Source: Polynucleobacter sinensis (GTDB lineage: Bacteria > Pseudomonadota > Gammaproteobacteria > Burkholderiales > Burkholderiaceae). Taken from it: a stretch of 64,000 nt of DNA. Location of the stretch: contig NZ_LOJJ01000003.1 of the NCBI RefSeq assembly GCF_001595985.1, forward strand, positions 62,001-126,000, in the 5' to 3' direction. Positions 45,886 to 57,002 of the stretch are shown here, piece after piece. The first letter of the stretch is position 1; the number at the start of each line of letters is the position of its first letter. Under the pieces are notes generated by a model. The model was given only the letters and a program-made list of their open reading frames with translations, made no database searches and was not told where the DNA came from. Both the position numbers and the translations under genes were made by a program.

Positions 45886-47946
45886 ATGCAATTAACCTTA
45901 ACTCTTCCTGTTCTTTGTGCAATTCCGCTCGCGCCATTATTCGGCTCTGCGATTGCTGGCTTCTTTGGAACAAAATTAGGCGGTAATCGTATTGGCCAAG
46001 GAGCTTGTCAGTTCGTGACCATTCTCGGTGTGATGATTGCTTTTGTATTGTCATGCTTTGTATTAGTGCAGGTAATGGATGGCTTTTATTTCAACGGCAC
46101 GGTTTATCGTTGGATGCAATTAGGCGAACTCAATCTGGATATTGGCTTTTTGATTGATCCACTTACTGCAACCATGATGTGCGTGGTGACCTTCGTTTCC
46201 TTAATGGTGCATATCTACACAATTGGCTATATGCAGGGCGAAGAGGGCTATAACCGCTTCTTCTCATACATCTCGCTCTTTACCTTTGCTATGTTGATGT
46301 TGGTGATGAGTAACAATCTATTGCAGCTCTTCTTCGGTTGGGAGGCGGTTGGTGTTGTCTCTTATCTGTTGATTGGTTTTTACTTTGAACGTCAATCAGC
46401 AGTATTTGCCAACATGAAGGCTTTTTTAGTGAACCGCGTTGGTGACTTTGGCTTCATCCTCGGTATCGGCATCTTGCTAGCAAGCACTGGTTCTATGAAC
46501 TATGACGTGATCTTTGCGCAGAACAATGCTTTGGCCGCCCAAACGCTGCCAGGTACAAGTTGGAATTTGTTAACAGTGGCTTGTATCTGTCTCTTTATTG
46601 GCGCTATGGGTAAATCTGCTCAGTTCCCGCTCCACGTTTGGTTGCCAGACTCAATGGAAGGCCCAACACCGATTTCCGCATTGATTCATGCTGCAACGAT
46701 GGTTACTGCTGGTATTTTCATGGTGTCCCGCATGTCCCCATTGTTTGAGTTGTCGGATGCTGCTTTGAGCTTTATTTTGGTAATCGGCTCAATCACTGCG
46801 CTCTTTATGGGCTTTTTAGGAATTGTCCAAAACGATATTAAGAGGGTGGTTGCTTATTCCACTTTGTCACAGTTGGGTTACATGACTGTAGCGCTTGGAG
46901 TTTCAGCTTATCCAGTGGCAATCTTCCATTTGATGACACACGCTTTCTTTAAGGCGCTTTTATTCCTTGCTGCTGGTAGTGTGATTTTGGGTATGCATCA
47001 CGAACAAGATATGCGCAAGATGGGTGGCCTGTGGAAATACATGCCTATTACTTGCTTGATGATGTTGCTCGGTAATCTAGCTTTGATCGGCACACCATTC
47101 TTCTCTGGCTTTTATTCAAAAGATTCCATCATTGAAGCGGTGGCGGCTAGCCATATTCCTGGATCCGGATTTGCTTATTTTGCAGTTATGGCCAGCGTCT
47201 TTGTAACCGCCTTGTACTCATTCCGTTTATATTTCTATGTGTTCCATGGCAAAGCCCGCTGGGGTCATGGTGATGCTCATGCGCACGATCACCACCATGA
47301 TCATGCAGAGCAGGGCGATGACCATGCGCACCATGGTTTAGCTCCTGGTGAAAAACCACATGAGTCACCATTTGTTGTGACCTTACCATTGATCCTGCTG
47401 GCAATTCCTTCAGTCATCATCGGTTATTACACAATTACGCCTTTGTTATTTGGCACCTATTTTGGCGATTCAATCTTTGTAGATATCGGTAAGCACCCAG
47501 CGATGAAGGAGCTTGCTCAAGAGTTCCATGGTCCAATTGCTATGGCGATTCATTCGTTTACTTCGCCAGTATTGCTGTTGGTGGTGCTAGGTGTTCTGGC
47601 TGCTGCAATTGGTTATCTCTGGGCGCCGAAATTGCCAGGTCAGTTTGCGCAAGCGCTTGCACCACTCAAGAAACTTTTGGATAACAAATACTATCTCGAT
47701 GATTTGAATCAGGCCGTGTTTGCTAAAGGTTTGCTATGGATTGGTGGTGTCTTATGGCATCGCGGTGATCAGCAGGCAATCGATGGTTTTGTTGTTAATG
47801 GAAGTGCTCATGCAGTAGGGCGCTTCTCCGCTGTAATTCGTCATTTGCAATCCGGTTATCTCTATCACTATGCCTTTGCGATGATTGCGGGCTTGGCGGT
47901 ATTGTTGGCTTGGGTTTTGTACGCTTACCTGCCTTTTGTTCGCTAG
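45886..47946 (+). CDS. nuoL: NADH-quinone oxidoreductase subunit L
   Basis: A 686-residue antiporter-like subunit with about 16 helices, at the distal end of the membrane arm. Conserved parts are MLVMSNNLLQLFFGWEAVGVVSYLLIGFY, KSAQFPLHVWLPDSMEGPTPISALIHAATMVTAG and the long lateral helix near the C-terminus. An unusual loop at residues ~459-483 is very rich in His and Asp (ten His in about 24 residues), between membrane segments; it may bind metal ions or be a neutral, lineage-specific insertion. Confidence 0.96.
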   Translation: MQLTLTLPVLCAIPLAPLFGSAIAGFFGTKLGGNRIGQGACQFVTILGVMIAFVLSCFVLVQVMDGFYFNGTVYRWMQLGELNLDIGFLIDPLTATMMCVVTFVSLMVHIYTIGYMQGEEGYNRFFSYISLFTFAMLMLVMSNNLLQLFFGWEAVGVVSYLLIGFYFERQSAVFANMKAFLVNRVGDFGFILGIGILLASTGSMNYDVIFAQNNALAAQTLPGTSWNLLTVACICLFIGAMGKSAQFPLHVWLPDSMEGPTPISALIHAATMVTAGIFMVSRMSPLFELSDAALSFILVIGSITALFMGFLGIVQNDIKRVVAYSTLSQLGYMTVALGVSAYPVAIFHLMTHAFFKALLFLAAGSVILGMHHEQDMRKMGGLWKYMPITCLMMLLGNLALIGTPFFSGFYSKDSIIEAVAASHIPGSGFAYFAVMASVFVTALYSFRLYFYVFHGKARWGHGDAHAHDHHHDHAEQGDDHAHHGLAPGEKPHESPFVVTLPLILLAIPSVIIGYYTITPLLFGTYFGDSIFVDIGKHPAMKELAQEFHGPIAMAIHSFTSPVLLLVVLGVLAAAIGYLWAPKLPGQFAQALAPLKKLLDNKYYLDDLNQAVFAKGLLWIGGVLWHRGDQQAIDGFVVNGSAHAVGRFSAVIRHLQSGYLYHYAFAMIAGLAVLLAWVLYAYLPFVR

Positions 47947-47970
47947 GCCTTTGTTACTTAAGTAGCCATC

Positions 47971-49437
47971 ATGATTCTTTCTTACGCCATTTGGATCCCG
48001 ATTTTCTTCGGCATCATTATTTTGTTTTACGGTTCGGAGAAGCCTTCTGCCGGGGTTCGCTGGCTTGCCCTCATAGGCGCAATCTTGGGCTTTATTGCAA
48101 CATTGCCTTTGGTAATTCAGTTTGATATTGCCAATCCTGGCATGCAGTTTGTCGAGAAAATTAGCTGGATTCCTCGTTACGATATTAATTATCACCTGGG
48201 TATAGATGGCATCTCAGTATGGTTCATCGTGCTGACTGCATTCATTAATATTTTTGTTGTGATTGCAGCTTGGGAAGTAATTGAGACCAAGGTATCCCAG
48301 TACATGGCTTCGTTCATGATTCTCTCGGGATTAATGATTGGCGTATTTGCAGCGTTAGATGCCTTGTTGTTTTATGTATTCTTTGAGGCAACCTTGATCC
48401 CGATGTACATCATCATTGGTGTTTGGGGTGGTCATAACCGCATTTATGCCGCCTTCAAATTCTTCCTGTATACCTTGCTCGGCTCCTTACTGACTTTGGT
48501 TGCGATGCTGTATTTGTATAACGCAACAAATACCTTTGACATCTTGGCTTGGCATAACGCTCGCTTGGATATTGTTGAGCAAATCTTATTATTCTTTGCA
48601 TTCTTCATGGCTTTTGCTGTGAAGGTTCCAATGTGGCCGCTGCATACCTGGTTGCCTGACGTTCATGTGGAAGCACCGACAGGTGGCTCTGTAGTTCTGG
48701 CTGCCATCATGTTGAAGCTCGGCGCTTATGGCTTCCTTCGTTTCTCATTGCCAATTGCACCAGATGCAAGCCAGTACCTTGGCCCATTCGTGATCTTCCT
48801 GTCCTTAGTTGCGGTGATCTACGTGGGTGCAGTTGCTCTTGTTCAGAAGGATATGAAGAAGCTGGTTGCTTACTCATCTGTTGCTCACATGGGTTTTGTG
48901 ACTTTAGGCTTTTTCCTCTTTAGCCCTTTGGGTATTGAGGGCGGTATTGTGCAAATGATTTCTCACGGCTTTGTTGCAGGTGCCATGTTCCTATCTATTG
49001 GTGTGCTCTATGACCGGATGCACACCCGTCAAATTGCTGATTACGGGGGTGTGGTTCATCGTATGCCTGCCTTCACAGCGTTCGCAGTATTGATGGCGAT
49101 GGCCAACTGTGGACTGCCTGCAACCTCTGGATTCGTTGGTGAGTTCATGGTGATCTTAGCTGCCGTTGATTATGACTTTGTGATTGGTGTCTTGGCAGCG
49201 ACTGCATTAATTCTGGGCGCTGCTTATTCCCTGTGGATGGTCAAGCGTGTGTTCTTTGGCGCGGTAGGAAATGAACATGTTGCCGCCTTAAAGGATCTCA
49301 ATGCGCGTGAGTATTTCATGATGACTGTGTTGTCTATCTGCGTTATCGGTATGGGCGTCTATCCAAAGCCTTTTACTGACATTATTCATCCAGCCGTAAT
49401 TAATCTGCTGCAGCATGTTGCTGTCAGCAAACTCTGA
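47971..49437 (+). CDS. nuoM: NADH-quinone oxidoreductase subunit M
   Basis: A 488-residue antiporter-like proton-pumping subunit with about 14 helices. It shows the key Glu in FFEATLIPMYIIIGVWGG and the Lys/His-containing FAVKVPMWPLHTWLPDVHVEAPTGGSVVLAAIMLKLGAYGFLRF motif, with VQKDMKKLVAYSSVAHMGFVTLG further on. Confidence 0.97.
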   Translation: MILSYAIWIPIFFGIIILFYGSEKPSAGVRWLALIGAILGFIATLPLVIQFDIANPGMQFVEKISWIPRYDINYHLGIDGISVWFIVLTAFINIFVVIAAWEVIETKVSQYMASFMILSGLMIGVFAALDALLFYVFFEATLIPMYIIIGVWGGHNRIYAAFKFFLYTLLGSLLTLVAMLYLYNATNTFDILAWHNARLDIVEQILLFFAFFMAFAVKVPMWPLHTWLPDVHVEAPTGGSVVLAAIMLKLGAYGFLRFSLPIAPDASQYLGPFVIFLSLVAVIYVGAVALVQKDMKKLVAYSSVAHMGFVTLGFFLFSPLGIEGGIVQMISHGFVAGAMFLSIGVLYDRMHTRQIADYGGVVHRMPAFTAFAVLMAMANCGLPATSGFVGEFMVILAAVDYDFVIGVLAATALILGAAYSLWMVKRVFFGAVGNEHVAALKDLNAREYFMMTVLSICVIGMGVYPKPFTDIIHPAVINLLQHVAVSKL

Positions 49438-49447
49438 GTAAAAGCTA

Positions 49448-50953
49448 ATGCAAGCATTCGACCTATACGCCATCCTGCCGGAACTTGTTTTACTTGTTGC
49501 CACCTGTCTCTTATTGGTGGCGAGTGTTTATGTACCTGAGCGCCAATTGGCTAGTCCTGGGGTAGAGCAGGACATTTTCCATACACCGCGTGGTGTTGGT
49601 TTTGTCTATTTTTTCTCTATTATTTTGTTGGTGTATTTGATCTTTGTATTCTTGGGTCGCATGGGTGATGTATCCCTGGTTGCTATGAATGGTTTATTCC
49701 AGTCCGACCCCTTCTCCAATCTTCTCAAAGCATGTTCATGCGGGGCCGTATTAGTGAGTTTGGTTTACTCTAAGCAATACCTCATAGATCGAGCGCTGTT
49801 CCGTCCGGACTTTATTGTTTTAGCACTGCTCGCCTTATTGGGTCAGTGCGTTCTGATCTCCGGATCTAATCTATTGACCTTGTATTTGGGTCTTGAATTG
49901 ATGGCGCTCCCGACTTACGCTTTGGTGGCAATGCGTCACAGTAGTGAAAAGAGTGTAGAGGCTGCTATCAAGTACTTTATTTTGGGCGCATTGGCATCAG
50001 GTTTCTTGCTATACGGCATGTCGATGTTGTACGGCGTTACAGGCTCACTCGATTTAATCGAAATCTTTAGAACGGTTGCTGATCCACGAGTAAATCATTT
50101 GGTAATGGCTTTTGGTTTGGTATTTATTGTTGCCGGCCTGGCATTTAAGTTGGGTGTTGTTCCTTTCCATATGTGGGTGCCTGACGTTTATCAAGGCGCT
50201 CCTACCGCGGTGACATTGATGATTGCGGCTGCGCCTAAGTTGGCTGCATTTGCCCTGCTATTCCGCCTATTGGTTAATACGCTATTGCCACTCTTAGGTG
50301 ATTGGCAGCCGATGTTGGTCTTGCTTGCTGTTTTGTCTTTGCTAGTGGGTAACATTACTGCGATTGCTCAAACCAATTTCAAGCGTATGTTGGCTTACTC
50401 TGCAATTGCTCAGATGGGTTTCGTATTGCTGGGTATGTTGTCAGTGTTTGATGACCACGCCTTCAGTGCCTCTATGTTCTATGCGGTAACTTATGTTTTG
50501 ACAACCTTGGGTAGTTTCGGTCTCTTGATGATGCTATCTCGCAAAGGGCATGACTGTGAAACCTTGGAAGACTTGAAGGGTTTAAATAAACGTCATCCGT
50601 GGTTTGCCTTCATAGGTCTTGTGATGATGTTCTCTTTGGCGGGCATTCCTCCAACAGTCGGTTTTGCAGCAAAGCTGGGTGTATTGGAGGCTTTAGTAGA
50701 TGCTGAGCATACTTTCCTGGCTATCATTGCCGTGATCGCCTCTTTGATTGGTGCCTTCTACTACCTTCGAGTGGTTAAAGTCATGTACTTTGATGAGCCA
50801 AAAGCTGAGCATGCCTCTGAGGTGACTGGCTCTGGCTTTGCGCGCGGCCTCCTCAGTTTGAATGCGGTATTGGTGATTGCTGTGGGGGTCTTCCCTGCTG
50901 GATTGATGTCTATTTGCTTAGATGCAATGCGACGCACATTATTGGGGTCATAA
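49448..50953 (+). CDS. nuoN: NADH-quinone oxidoreductase subunit N
   Basis: A 501-residue antiporter-like subunit with about 14 helices, the last gene of the operon. Motifs are [22 protein letters not shown] (membrane Glu), [42 protein letters not shown] and [21 protein letters not shown]. It ends about 20 bases before a strong terminator. Confidence 0.97.
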   Translation: MQAFDLYAILPELVLLVATCLLLVASVYVPERQLASPGVEQDIFHTPRGVGFVYFFSIILLVYLIFVFLGRMGDVSLVAMNGLFQSDPFSNLLKACSCGAVLVSLVYSKQYLIDRALFRPDFIVLALLALLGQCVLISGSNLLTLYLGLELMALPTYALVAMRHSSEKSVEAAIKYFILGALASGFLLYGMSMLYGVTGSLDLIEIFRTVADPRVNHLVMAFGLVFIVAGLAFKLGVVPFHMWVPDVYQGAPTAVTLMIAAAPKLAAFALLFRLLVNTLLPLLGDWQPMLVLLAVLSLLVGNITAIAQTNFKRMLAYSAIAQMGFVLLGMLSVFDDHAFSASMFYAVTYVLTTLGSFGLLMMLSRKGHDCETLEDLKGLNKRHPWFAFIGLVMMFSLAGIPPTVGFAAKLGVLEALVDAEHTFLAIIAVIASLIGAFYYLRVVKVMYFDEPKAEHASEVTGSGFARGLLSLNAVLVIAVGVFPAGLMSICLDAMRRTLLGS

Positions 50954-50972
50954 GACCAGAAGCTTGGTGGTG

Positions 50973-51004
50973 AAAGGGCTCCTTGATCGGAGCCCTTTTC
51001 TTTT
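50973..51004 (+). terminator. Intrinsic terminator of the nuo operon
   Basis: A perfect 10-bp stem, AAAGGGCTCC (50973-50982) with GGAGCCCTTT (50989-50998), loop TTGATC, followed by a T-rich tract (TTTTCTTTTG). It lies 20 bases after the nuoN stop. Confidence 0.93.
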
Positions 51005-51067
51005 GTGTCATTTGTTTTTTGTATGATGGCCCAATAGCTTGACTAAACCCCATTGAGAGTAAATGAG

Positions 51068-51667
51068 ATGACTGAAAAATGTTTTAACGATCTTCCGGCT
51101 GGCGATCTTCATTTACGCGAGGAGCGACTATCAGGTGAGGATATCTATGGTGGTATTTTCCTCAATATGAAGCGAGATCAGGTCAAACTTCCGGATGGCA
51201 AGCAGGCCGTACGGGAGTATCTCACTCACCCTGGAGCAGTGGCTATTTTGGCGATTTTGGACGATGGCAGGGTGCTGATGGAGCGTCAGTATCGCTATCC
51301 TATTGCAAAGGCTTGCATTGAGATTCCTGCAGGGAAGTTAGATCCCAAAGAAGATCATCTGAGCTGTGCTCAGCGTGAGCTTGAGGAAGAGACAGGCTAT
51401 TCCGCCAGAAAGTGGACCTTTATTCGTCGCATCCATCCTGTCATTTCGTATTCCACTGAATTTATTGATATCTATCTTGCTGAGGGTTTGGTGCCGGGTA
51501 AAAATCACCTAGATGATGAGGAGTTCTTGGATGTATTTGCCGCCCCCTTAGAGCAGCTGATGGAATGGGTGGAGCGGGGCGAGATTACTGATGTAAAAAC
51601 CACTATTGCGACCTATTGGCTAGATCGCTATCGTCGCGGGCTCGTCAGTCCTATACCTCTCTCATAA
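51068..51667 (+). CDS. NUDIX hydrolase (ADP-ribose pyrophosphatase type)
   Basis: A 199-residue NUDIX enzyme. The Nudix box GX5EX7REUXEEXGU is present (GKLDPKEDHLSCAQRELEEETGY), and the flanking IEIPAGK and ISYSTEFIDIYLAEGL match ADP-ribose pyrophosphatases (NudF/NUDT5). ATG 51068 is preferred over TTG 51053 because GAGAGT lies upstream of it. It follows the nuo terminator, so it has its own promoter. Confidence 0.9.
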   Translation: MTEKCFNDLPAGDLHLREERLSGEDIYGGIFLNMKRDQVKLPDGKQAVREYLTHPGAVAILAILDDGRVLMERQYRYPIAKACIEIPAGKLDPKEDHLSCAQRELEEETGYSARKWTFIRRIHPVISYSTEFIDIYLAEGLVPGKNHLDDEEFLDVFAAPLEQLMEWVERGEITDVKTTIATYWLDRYRRGLVSPIPLS

Positions 51668-51686
51668 TCCTATTAAAATAGCGGTA

Positions 51687-51720
51687 TTGAATTTATCAGT
51701 TTTGCCCCTATATAGGCCTT
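51687..51720 (+). promoter_or_regulatory. Leaderless-type promoter of the DUF1178 gene
   Basis: TTGAAT (51687-51692), a 16-base spacer and TATATA (51709-51714) form a near-consensus promoter. Six bases separate the -10 from the ATG at 51721, so transcription should begin on the start codon. No Shine-Dalgarno sequence is present. Confidence 0.55.
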
Positions 51721-53095
<1,375 letters not shown>

Positions 53096-53140
53096 GAAGG
53101 CAATTTCTTTTCATCTTGAAGCGTCGTTGAGAGTCTCTCT

Positions 53141-53794
53141 GTGACCTTTTTAGACATTCTCACTCAGTTGGCACAGGGGGTTTCTTACACGCTTCTTGTA
53201 ACCTTAGTTTGCTCTGTAACAGGTCTATTGGTTGGGCTTGGCTTAGCTAGCTTACGAAGACTCGGGTTACCTCTATTAACACCATTGGTGGATTGGTATA
53301 CCTATGTATTTCGTGGTGTGCCGGTTCTAGTTCTTTTGTTTACGGTTTACTTTGGTTTGCCTGGTATTGGATTTAAGGTTCCTCCGTTAATGGCAATGGC
53401 CTTGAGTTTAGGTCTGGTTGCTTCGGCTTATTTAGCCGAGGTATTTCGTGGGGCGTTTAATTCTGTGGATCCTGCTGAGGTTCTGGCTGCGCAGGCAATG
53501 GGGATGACTCGTATACAGGTGCTTAGATATATTGAGTTACCTCAGATGTTGCGTTTCTCGGTTCCCGGAATGGTTAATGAATTCACATCCATACTAAAGT
53601 ATTCCCCATTCGCTTATACCGTTGGCATTCCTGAGATTACAAAACAGGCCATGAATTTAACTGCAACGACCCTGCGCGGTGTTGAGGTCTATTTAGCGGT
53701 TGGCATTCTCTATTTTGCGATTTATCGCATCTGTCTGTTTACTGTTCAGTGCATTAGTAAGCGTTATCAAATTCCAGGAATGACTCCTATATGA
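53141..53794 (+). CDS. Polar amino acid ABC transporter permease (first)
   Basis: A 217-residue HisM/GlnP-type permease with about five membrane segments. The EAA loop reads EVLAAQAMGMTRIQVLRYIELPQMLRFSVPGMVNEF, which contacts the ATPase. The start is probably GTG (53141), as no upstream ATG is found; GAGAG lies before it. A second permease gene lies downstream of the ATPase, suggesting a heterodimeric channel. Confidence 0.9.
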   Translation: MTFLDILTQLAQGVSYTLLVTLVCSVTGLLVGLGLASLRRLGLPLLTPLVDWYTYVFRGVPVLVLLFTVYFGLPGIGFKVPPLMAMALSLGLVASAYLAEVFRGAFNSVDPAEVLAAQAMGMTRIQVLRYIELPQMLRFSVPGMVNEFTSILKYSPFAYTVGIPEITKQAMNLTATTLRGVEVYLAVGILYFAIYRICLFTVQCISKRYQIPGMTPI

Positions 53795-53840
53795 AACTCT
53801 TAAACGCAATACTCAATGGGATAGTGGGTGAGGTAAAAAT

Positions 53841-54575
53841 ATGGCGTTAATTCAGGTCAGGGATTTAGTCAAAAATTTTGACGGGCAAACTGTTCTTTCC
53901 AATATCAATTTAGATTTGAAAGAGGGTGATGTTCGAGTCTTGATGGGCGCTTCTGGTTCTGGAAAATCCACTTTATTGCGTTGCCTAAATCGCCTGGTAG
54001 AGCCAACATCCGGATCAATTGTCTTTAGGGGTCAAGAAGTTCTTGGTCCTGGTGTTGATGTGAAGCAACTACGCAAGCAGATTGGTTTTGTGTTTCAGCA
54101 ATTTGCTTTATATAGCCATTTAAATGTTTTGGATAATGTCTCTCTTGGCCTGCGTAAATTGCATGGTATGGGAAAAGTAGAGGCAAAGGAGAGGGCGCTT
54201 CACGAACTCTCCCATTTTGATATGACGGCCCATCAAGATAAATATCCATCCCAGCTTTCTGGCGGCCAAAAGCAAAGGGTAGCAATTGCTCGTGCGCTAG
54301 CCATGGATCCCGCAGTATTAGTTTTGGATGAGCCTACCTCGGCACTTGATCCTGTAATGTCCAGAGATGTGGGTGACTTGATTAATCGCCTGCATAGGGA
54401 AGGGACTTCGATGATTTGTGTAACGCATGATCTGAGTTTGGCCCGCAATATTGCTGATACAGTGATGTTTCTTGATCGCGGCGTGATTCGCGCGGATGAT
54501 CGCATAGATGTTCTCAGTAAAGATTCTGATCCAGAAATCCAGGCATTTTTTGGCGGAGAAGAAAAATTCTCATGA
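53841..54575 (+). CDS. Amino acid ABC transporter ATP-binding protein
   Basis: A 244-residue ATPase of the GlnQ/HisP group. Walker A MGASGSGKSTLLRCLNRL, Q-loop GFVFQQFALYSHLNVLDNV, signature LSGGQKQRVAIARALAMDP and Walker B VLVLDEPTSALDP are all intact. It overlaps the next permease gene by four bases (ATGA). Confidence 0.94.
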   Translation: MALIQVRDLVKNFDGQTVLSNINLDLKEGDVRVLMGASGSGKSTLLRCLNRLVEPTSGSIVFRGQEVLGPGVDVKQLRKQIGFVFQQFALYSHLNVLDNVSLGLRKLHGMGKVEAKERALHELSHFDMTAHQDKYPSQLSGGQKQRVAIARALAMDPAVLVLDEPTSALDPVMSRDVGDLINRLHREGTSMICVTHDLSLARNIADTVMFLDRGVIRADDRIDVLSKDSDPEIQAFFGGEEKFS

Positions 54576-55237
54576 GTGGCTGGACCTCCTTTACCCGAGA
54601 TCTGCTAGAGCAGATGCCGCTAATCCTGGCGGGATTGCTAAAGACTGTCCAGCTGGCTGGTCTGATCAGTATTTCAGGTTTATTGCTAGGTATCGTTGTG
54701 TTCTATCTGACTCTGAGTAAAAGTCATATTGTGCGCAATACTACTAACGCCTACATTTCCTTTTTCATTGGAATGCCCTTAATTGTTTTGCTCTTCCTGA
54801 TGTATTACGGCTTGCCATCATGGGGCGTACGTCTTTCACCTTTCACAGTAGCGTTCATTGGTTTTACATTTAATGTCGCAGCCTATAACGCAGCTTATCT
54901 CAAGACCGCCTTTAATGGATTGGATAAATCTCAACTAGAGGCTGCTAGAGCCCAAGGCTTTAACCCCTTACAAATCTTTCGGTACATTACCTTACCGCAG
55001 GTGATGCGCCTGTCTATTCCTGCTTTAACAAATCAGGTGATTGCAAACCTCAAAGATAGTTCTATTGCGTTTTTAATTCAGTACACAGAATTTTTTGCCA
55101 GAGTGCAGGAGTTAGCGGCAACCAATTTCCAATTCTTCAAAGCTTACCTCTTGGCGGCCTTGATTTATTTAGCCTTAGTCTCTGCGATTGTTTTATTCGC
55201 TAGGGCGATTGAGCGGCGTTATTTCATTCCAGTGTGA
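54572..55237 (+). CDS. Polar amino acid ABC transporter permease (second)
   Basis: A 221-residue HisQ/GlnP-type permease with about five membrane segments and the EAA loop SQLEAARAQGFNPLQIFRYITLPQVMRLSIPALTNQVI. It is distinct from the first permease gene of the operon, so the two likely form a heterodimer. The operon ends in the bidirectional terminator at 55264. Confidence 0.9.
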   Translation: MSGWTSFTRDLLEQMPLILAGLLKTVQLAGLISISGLLLGIVVFYLTLSKSHIVRNTTNAYISFFIGMPLIVLLFLMYYGLPSWGVRLSPFTVAFIGFTFNVAAYNAAYLKTAFNGLDKSQLEAARAQGFNPLQIFRYITLPQVMRLSIPALTNQVIANLKDSSIAFLIQYTEFFARVQELAATNFQFFKAYLLAALIYLALVSAIVLFARAIERRYFIPV

Positions 55238-55259
55238 CGGGTAATCTTATTTAGCGCTC

Positions 55260-55294
55260 AAAAAAATAGCGATCAGAAGATCGCTATTTGTTTT
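55260..55294. terminator. Bidirectional intrinsic terminator
   Basis: AAATAGCGATC (55264-55274) and GATCGCTATTT (55279-55289) form a perfect 11-bp stem with loop AGAA. T residues follow on the plus strand (to 55294), and seven A residues (55260-55266) give a T run on the minus strand, so it can serve both the ABC transporter operon and mmsA, which converge here. Confidence 0.88.
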
Positions 55295-55318
55295 ATCAGC
55301 TCTCACTGATGGTTGATA

Positions 55319-56839
55319 TCACTTTGATGTTGGCATCACAAATTCAGCGCCTTTAGCTATGCTTTCAGGCCAGCGCTGCATCACGCTCTTTTGTTTGGTA
55401 TAGAAGCGCACACCTTCTTTGCCGTATGCGTGCATATCGCCAAAGAGGGATTTCTTCCAGCCGCCAAAGCCATGCCACGCCATTGGCACTGGAATAGGTA
55501 CGTTAATACCAACCATGCCAACTTGAACGCGACGCGCGAATTCACGAGCAATATTGCCGTCGCTGGTAAAGCAGGCAACGCCGTTACCAAATTCGCAGGA
55601 GTTCACTAGATTTAAAGCCTCTGTAAAGTTGGCAACACGCAAGCATGAGAGAACGGGGCCAAAGATCTCTTCGAGATAAATCTTCATCTCTGGGGTCACG
55701 TTATCAAAGAGGGTGCCTCCAATAAAGAAACCATTTTCATTGCCTGGTACTTTCAGACCGCGACCATCAACCAGTAGCTTGGCTCCTGAAGCAACACCGC
55801 TCTCAATATAGCCAGTGATGCGCTCTAAGGCAGCTTTAGTCACAATTGGGCCCATTTCGGCATCCAACTCCATACCGTTTTTCACTTTTAAGGTTTTAGT
55901 GCGCTCAATCAGTTTTGGCATGATCTTGTCGGCAACATCGCCCACTAGAACGGCAACTGAGATGGCCATGCAGCGCTCACCAGCCGATCCATAGGCTGCG
56001 CCAATGAGGGCATCGATAGTTTTATCAATATCCGCATCTGGCATGACAACCATGTGGTTTTTGGCGCCACCCAATGCCTGGGCACGCTTGCCAAAGTGGG
56101 CACAACGCTCGTAGATGTAGTTAGCAATTGGGGTTGATCCCACAAAACTGACTGCCTTTACATCAGGATTTTCAATTAGGGCGTCGACTGCTTCTTTATC
56201 GCCTTGCACTACGTTAAATACGCCATCTGGTAAGCCAGCTTCTTTTAATAGCTTGGCCATAAACAGCGATGCTGAAGGGTCTGTAGGGCTTGGTTTGAGT
56301 ACGAAGGTGTTGCCGCAAGCAATGGCCATTGGGAACATCCACATGGGAACCATGACCGGGAAGTTAAACGGAGTAATGCCGGCAACAACGCCTAATGGTT
56401 GGCGCATGACCCAGTTATCGATGTCCGTTGAGACTTGCTCGGTATATTCCCCCTTAAGGAGTTCAGGAATGCCAGTGGCATATTCCACAATCTCAATCCC
56501 TCGCACGACTTCGCCCTGAGCATCTGTAAATACCTTGCCGTGCTCAGCTGTAATGATGGCGGCTAGTTCATCGCGGTTAGCGTTGAGGAGTTCGAGATAC
56601 TTAAACAGGATTCGAGCGCGGCGCAGTGGGGAGGTTTGGCTCCAGCTCTCAAAGGCAGTCTGAGCAACTGCCACAACGTCATCAACCTCTTTACGGCTGG
56701 CCAGAGCAACGCGACGTGCGACTACCCCTTTAGCTGGGTTATAGACGTCAGCAAAGCGACCCTCCTTAGGGTTGAGGACTTTTCCGCCAACAAAGTGGCC
56801 GATATCTTCTTTTGATTCAAAAGCTTGCGGTGCGCTCAT
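55319..56839 (-). CDS. mmsA: CoA-acylating methylmalonate-semialdehyde dehydrogenase
   Basis: A 506-residue aldehyde dehydrogenase. The catalytic Cys290 lies in [17 protein letters not shown], with the MmsA-typical [39 protein letters not shown] and the C-terminal [21 protein letters not shown]. Unlike other ALDHs, MmsA enzymes use CoA and produce propionyl- or acetyl-CoA in valine, pyrimidine or inositol breakdown. It is monocistronic here, without mmsB. Confidence 0.93.
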   Translation of the reverse strand: MSAPQAFESKEDIGHFVGGKVLNPKEGRFADVYNPAKGVVARRVALASRKEVDDVVAVAQTAFESWSQTSPLRRARILFKYLELLNANRDELAAIITAEHGKVFTDAQGEVVRGIEIVEYATGIPELLKGEYTEQVSTDIDNWVMRQPLGVVAGITPFNFPVMVPMWMFPMAIACGNTFVLKPSPTDPSASLFMAKLLKEAGLPDGVFNVVQGDKEAVDALIENPDVKAVSFVGSTPIANYIYERCAHFGKRAQALGGAKNHMVVMPDADIDKTIDALIGAAYGSAGERCMAISVAVLVGDVADKIMPKLIERTKTLKVKNGMELDAEMGPIVTKAALERITGYIESGVASGAKLLVDGRGLKVPGNENGFFIGGTLFDNVTPEMKIYLEEIFGPVLSCLRVANFTEALNLVNSCEFGNGVACFTSDGNIAREFARRVQVGMVGINVPIPVPMAWHGFGGWKKSLFGDMHAYGKEGVRFYTKQKSVMQRWPESIAKGAEFVMPTSK

Positions 56840-57002
56840 AGTATTTGCTTAATAAATTTGAGTGGTTTTTGGTTAAATTAGGACGTTTTGACGGTTGCCA
56901 ACACTACTTTATGGTCTCGTTTATCCTACTTTGGTTATTCTATCGCTTTAGCCACTTTTACGCTGTTTTTGCCCTGGATTAGGGCATTCATAAGGTCTTA
57001 AT
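56840..57002. promoter_or_regulatory. Divergent promoter region of mmsA and the flavin oxidoreductase
   Basis: On the plus strand TTGACG (56889-56894), a 16-base spacer and TATGGT (56911-56916) form a reasonable promoter for the flavin oxidoreductase. On the minus strand TTGGCA is followed, after 15 bases, by TAATTT in the same area, which could serve mmsA. The two would overlap. No repressor palindrome was recognised. Confidence 0.4.
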
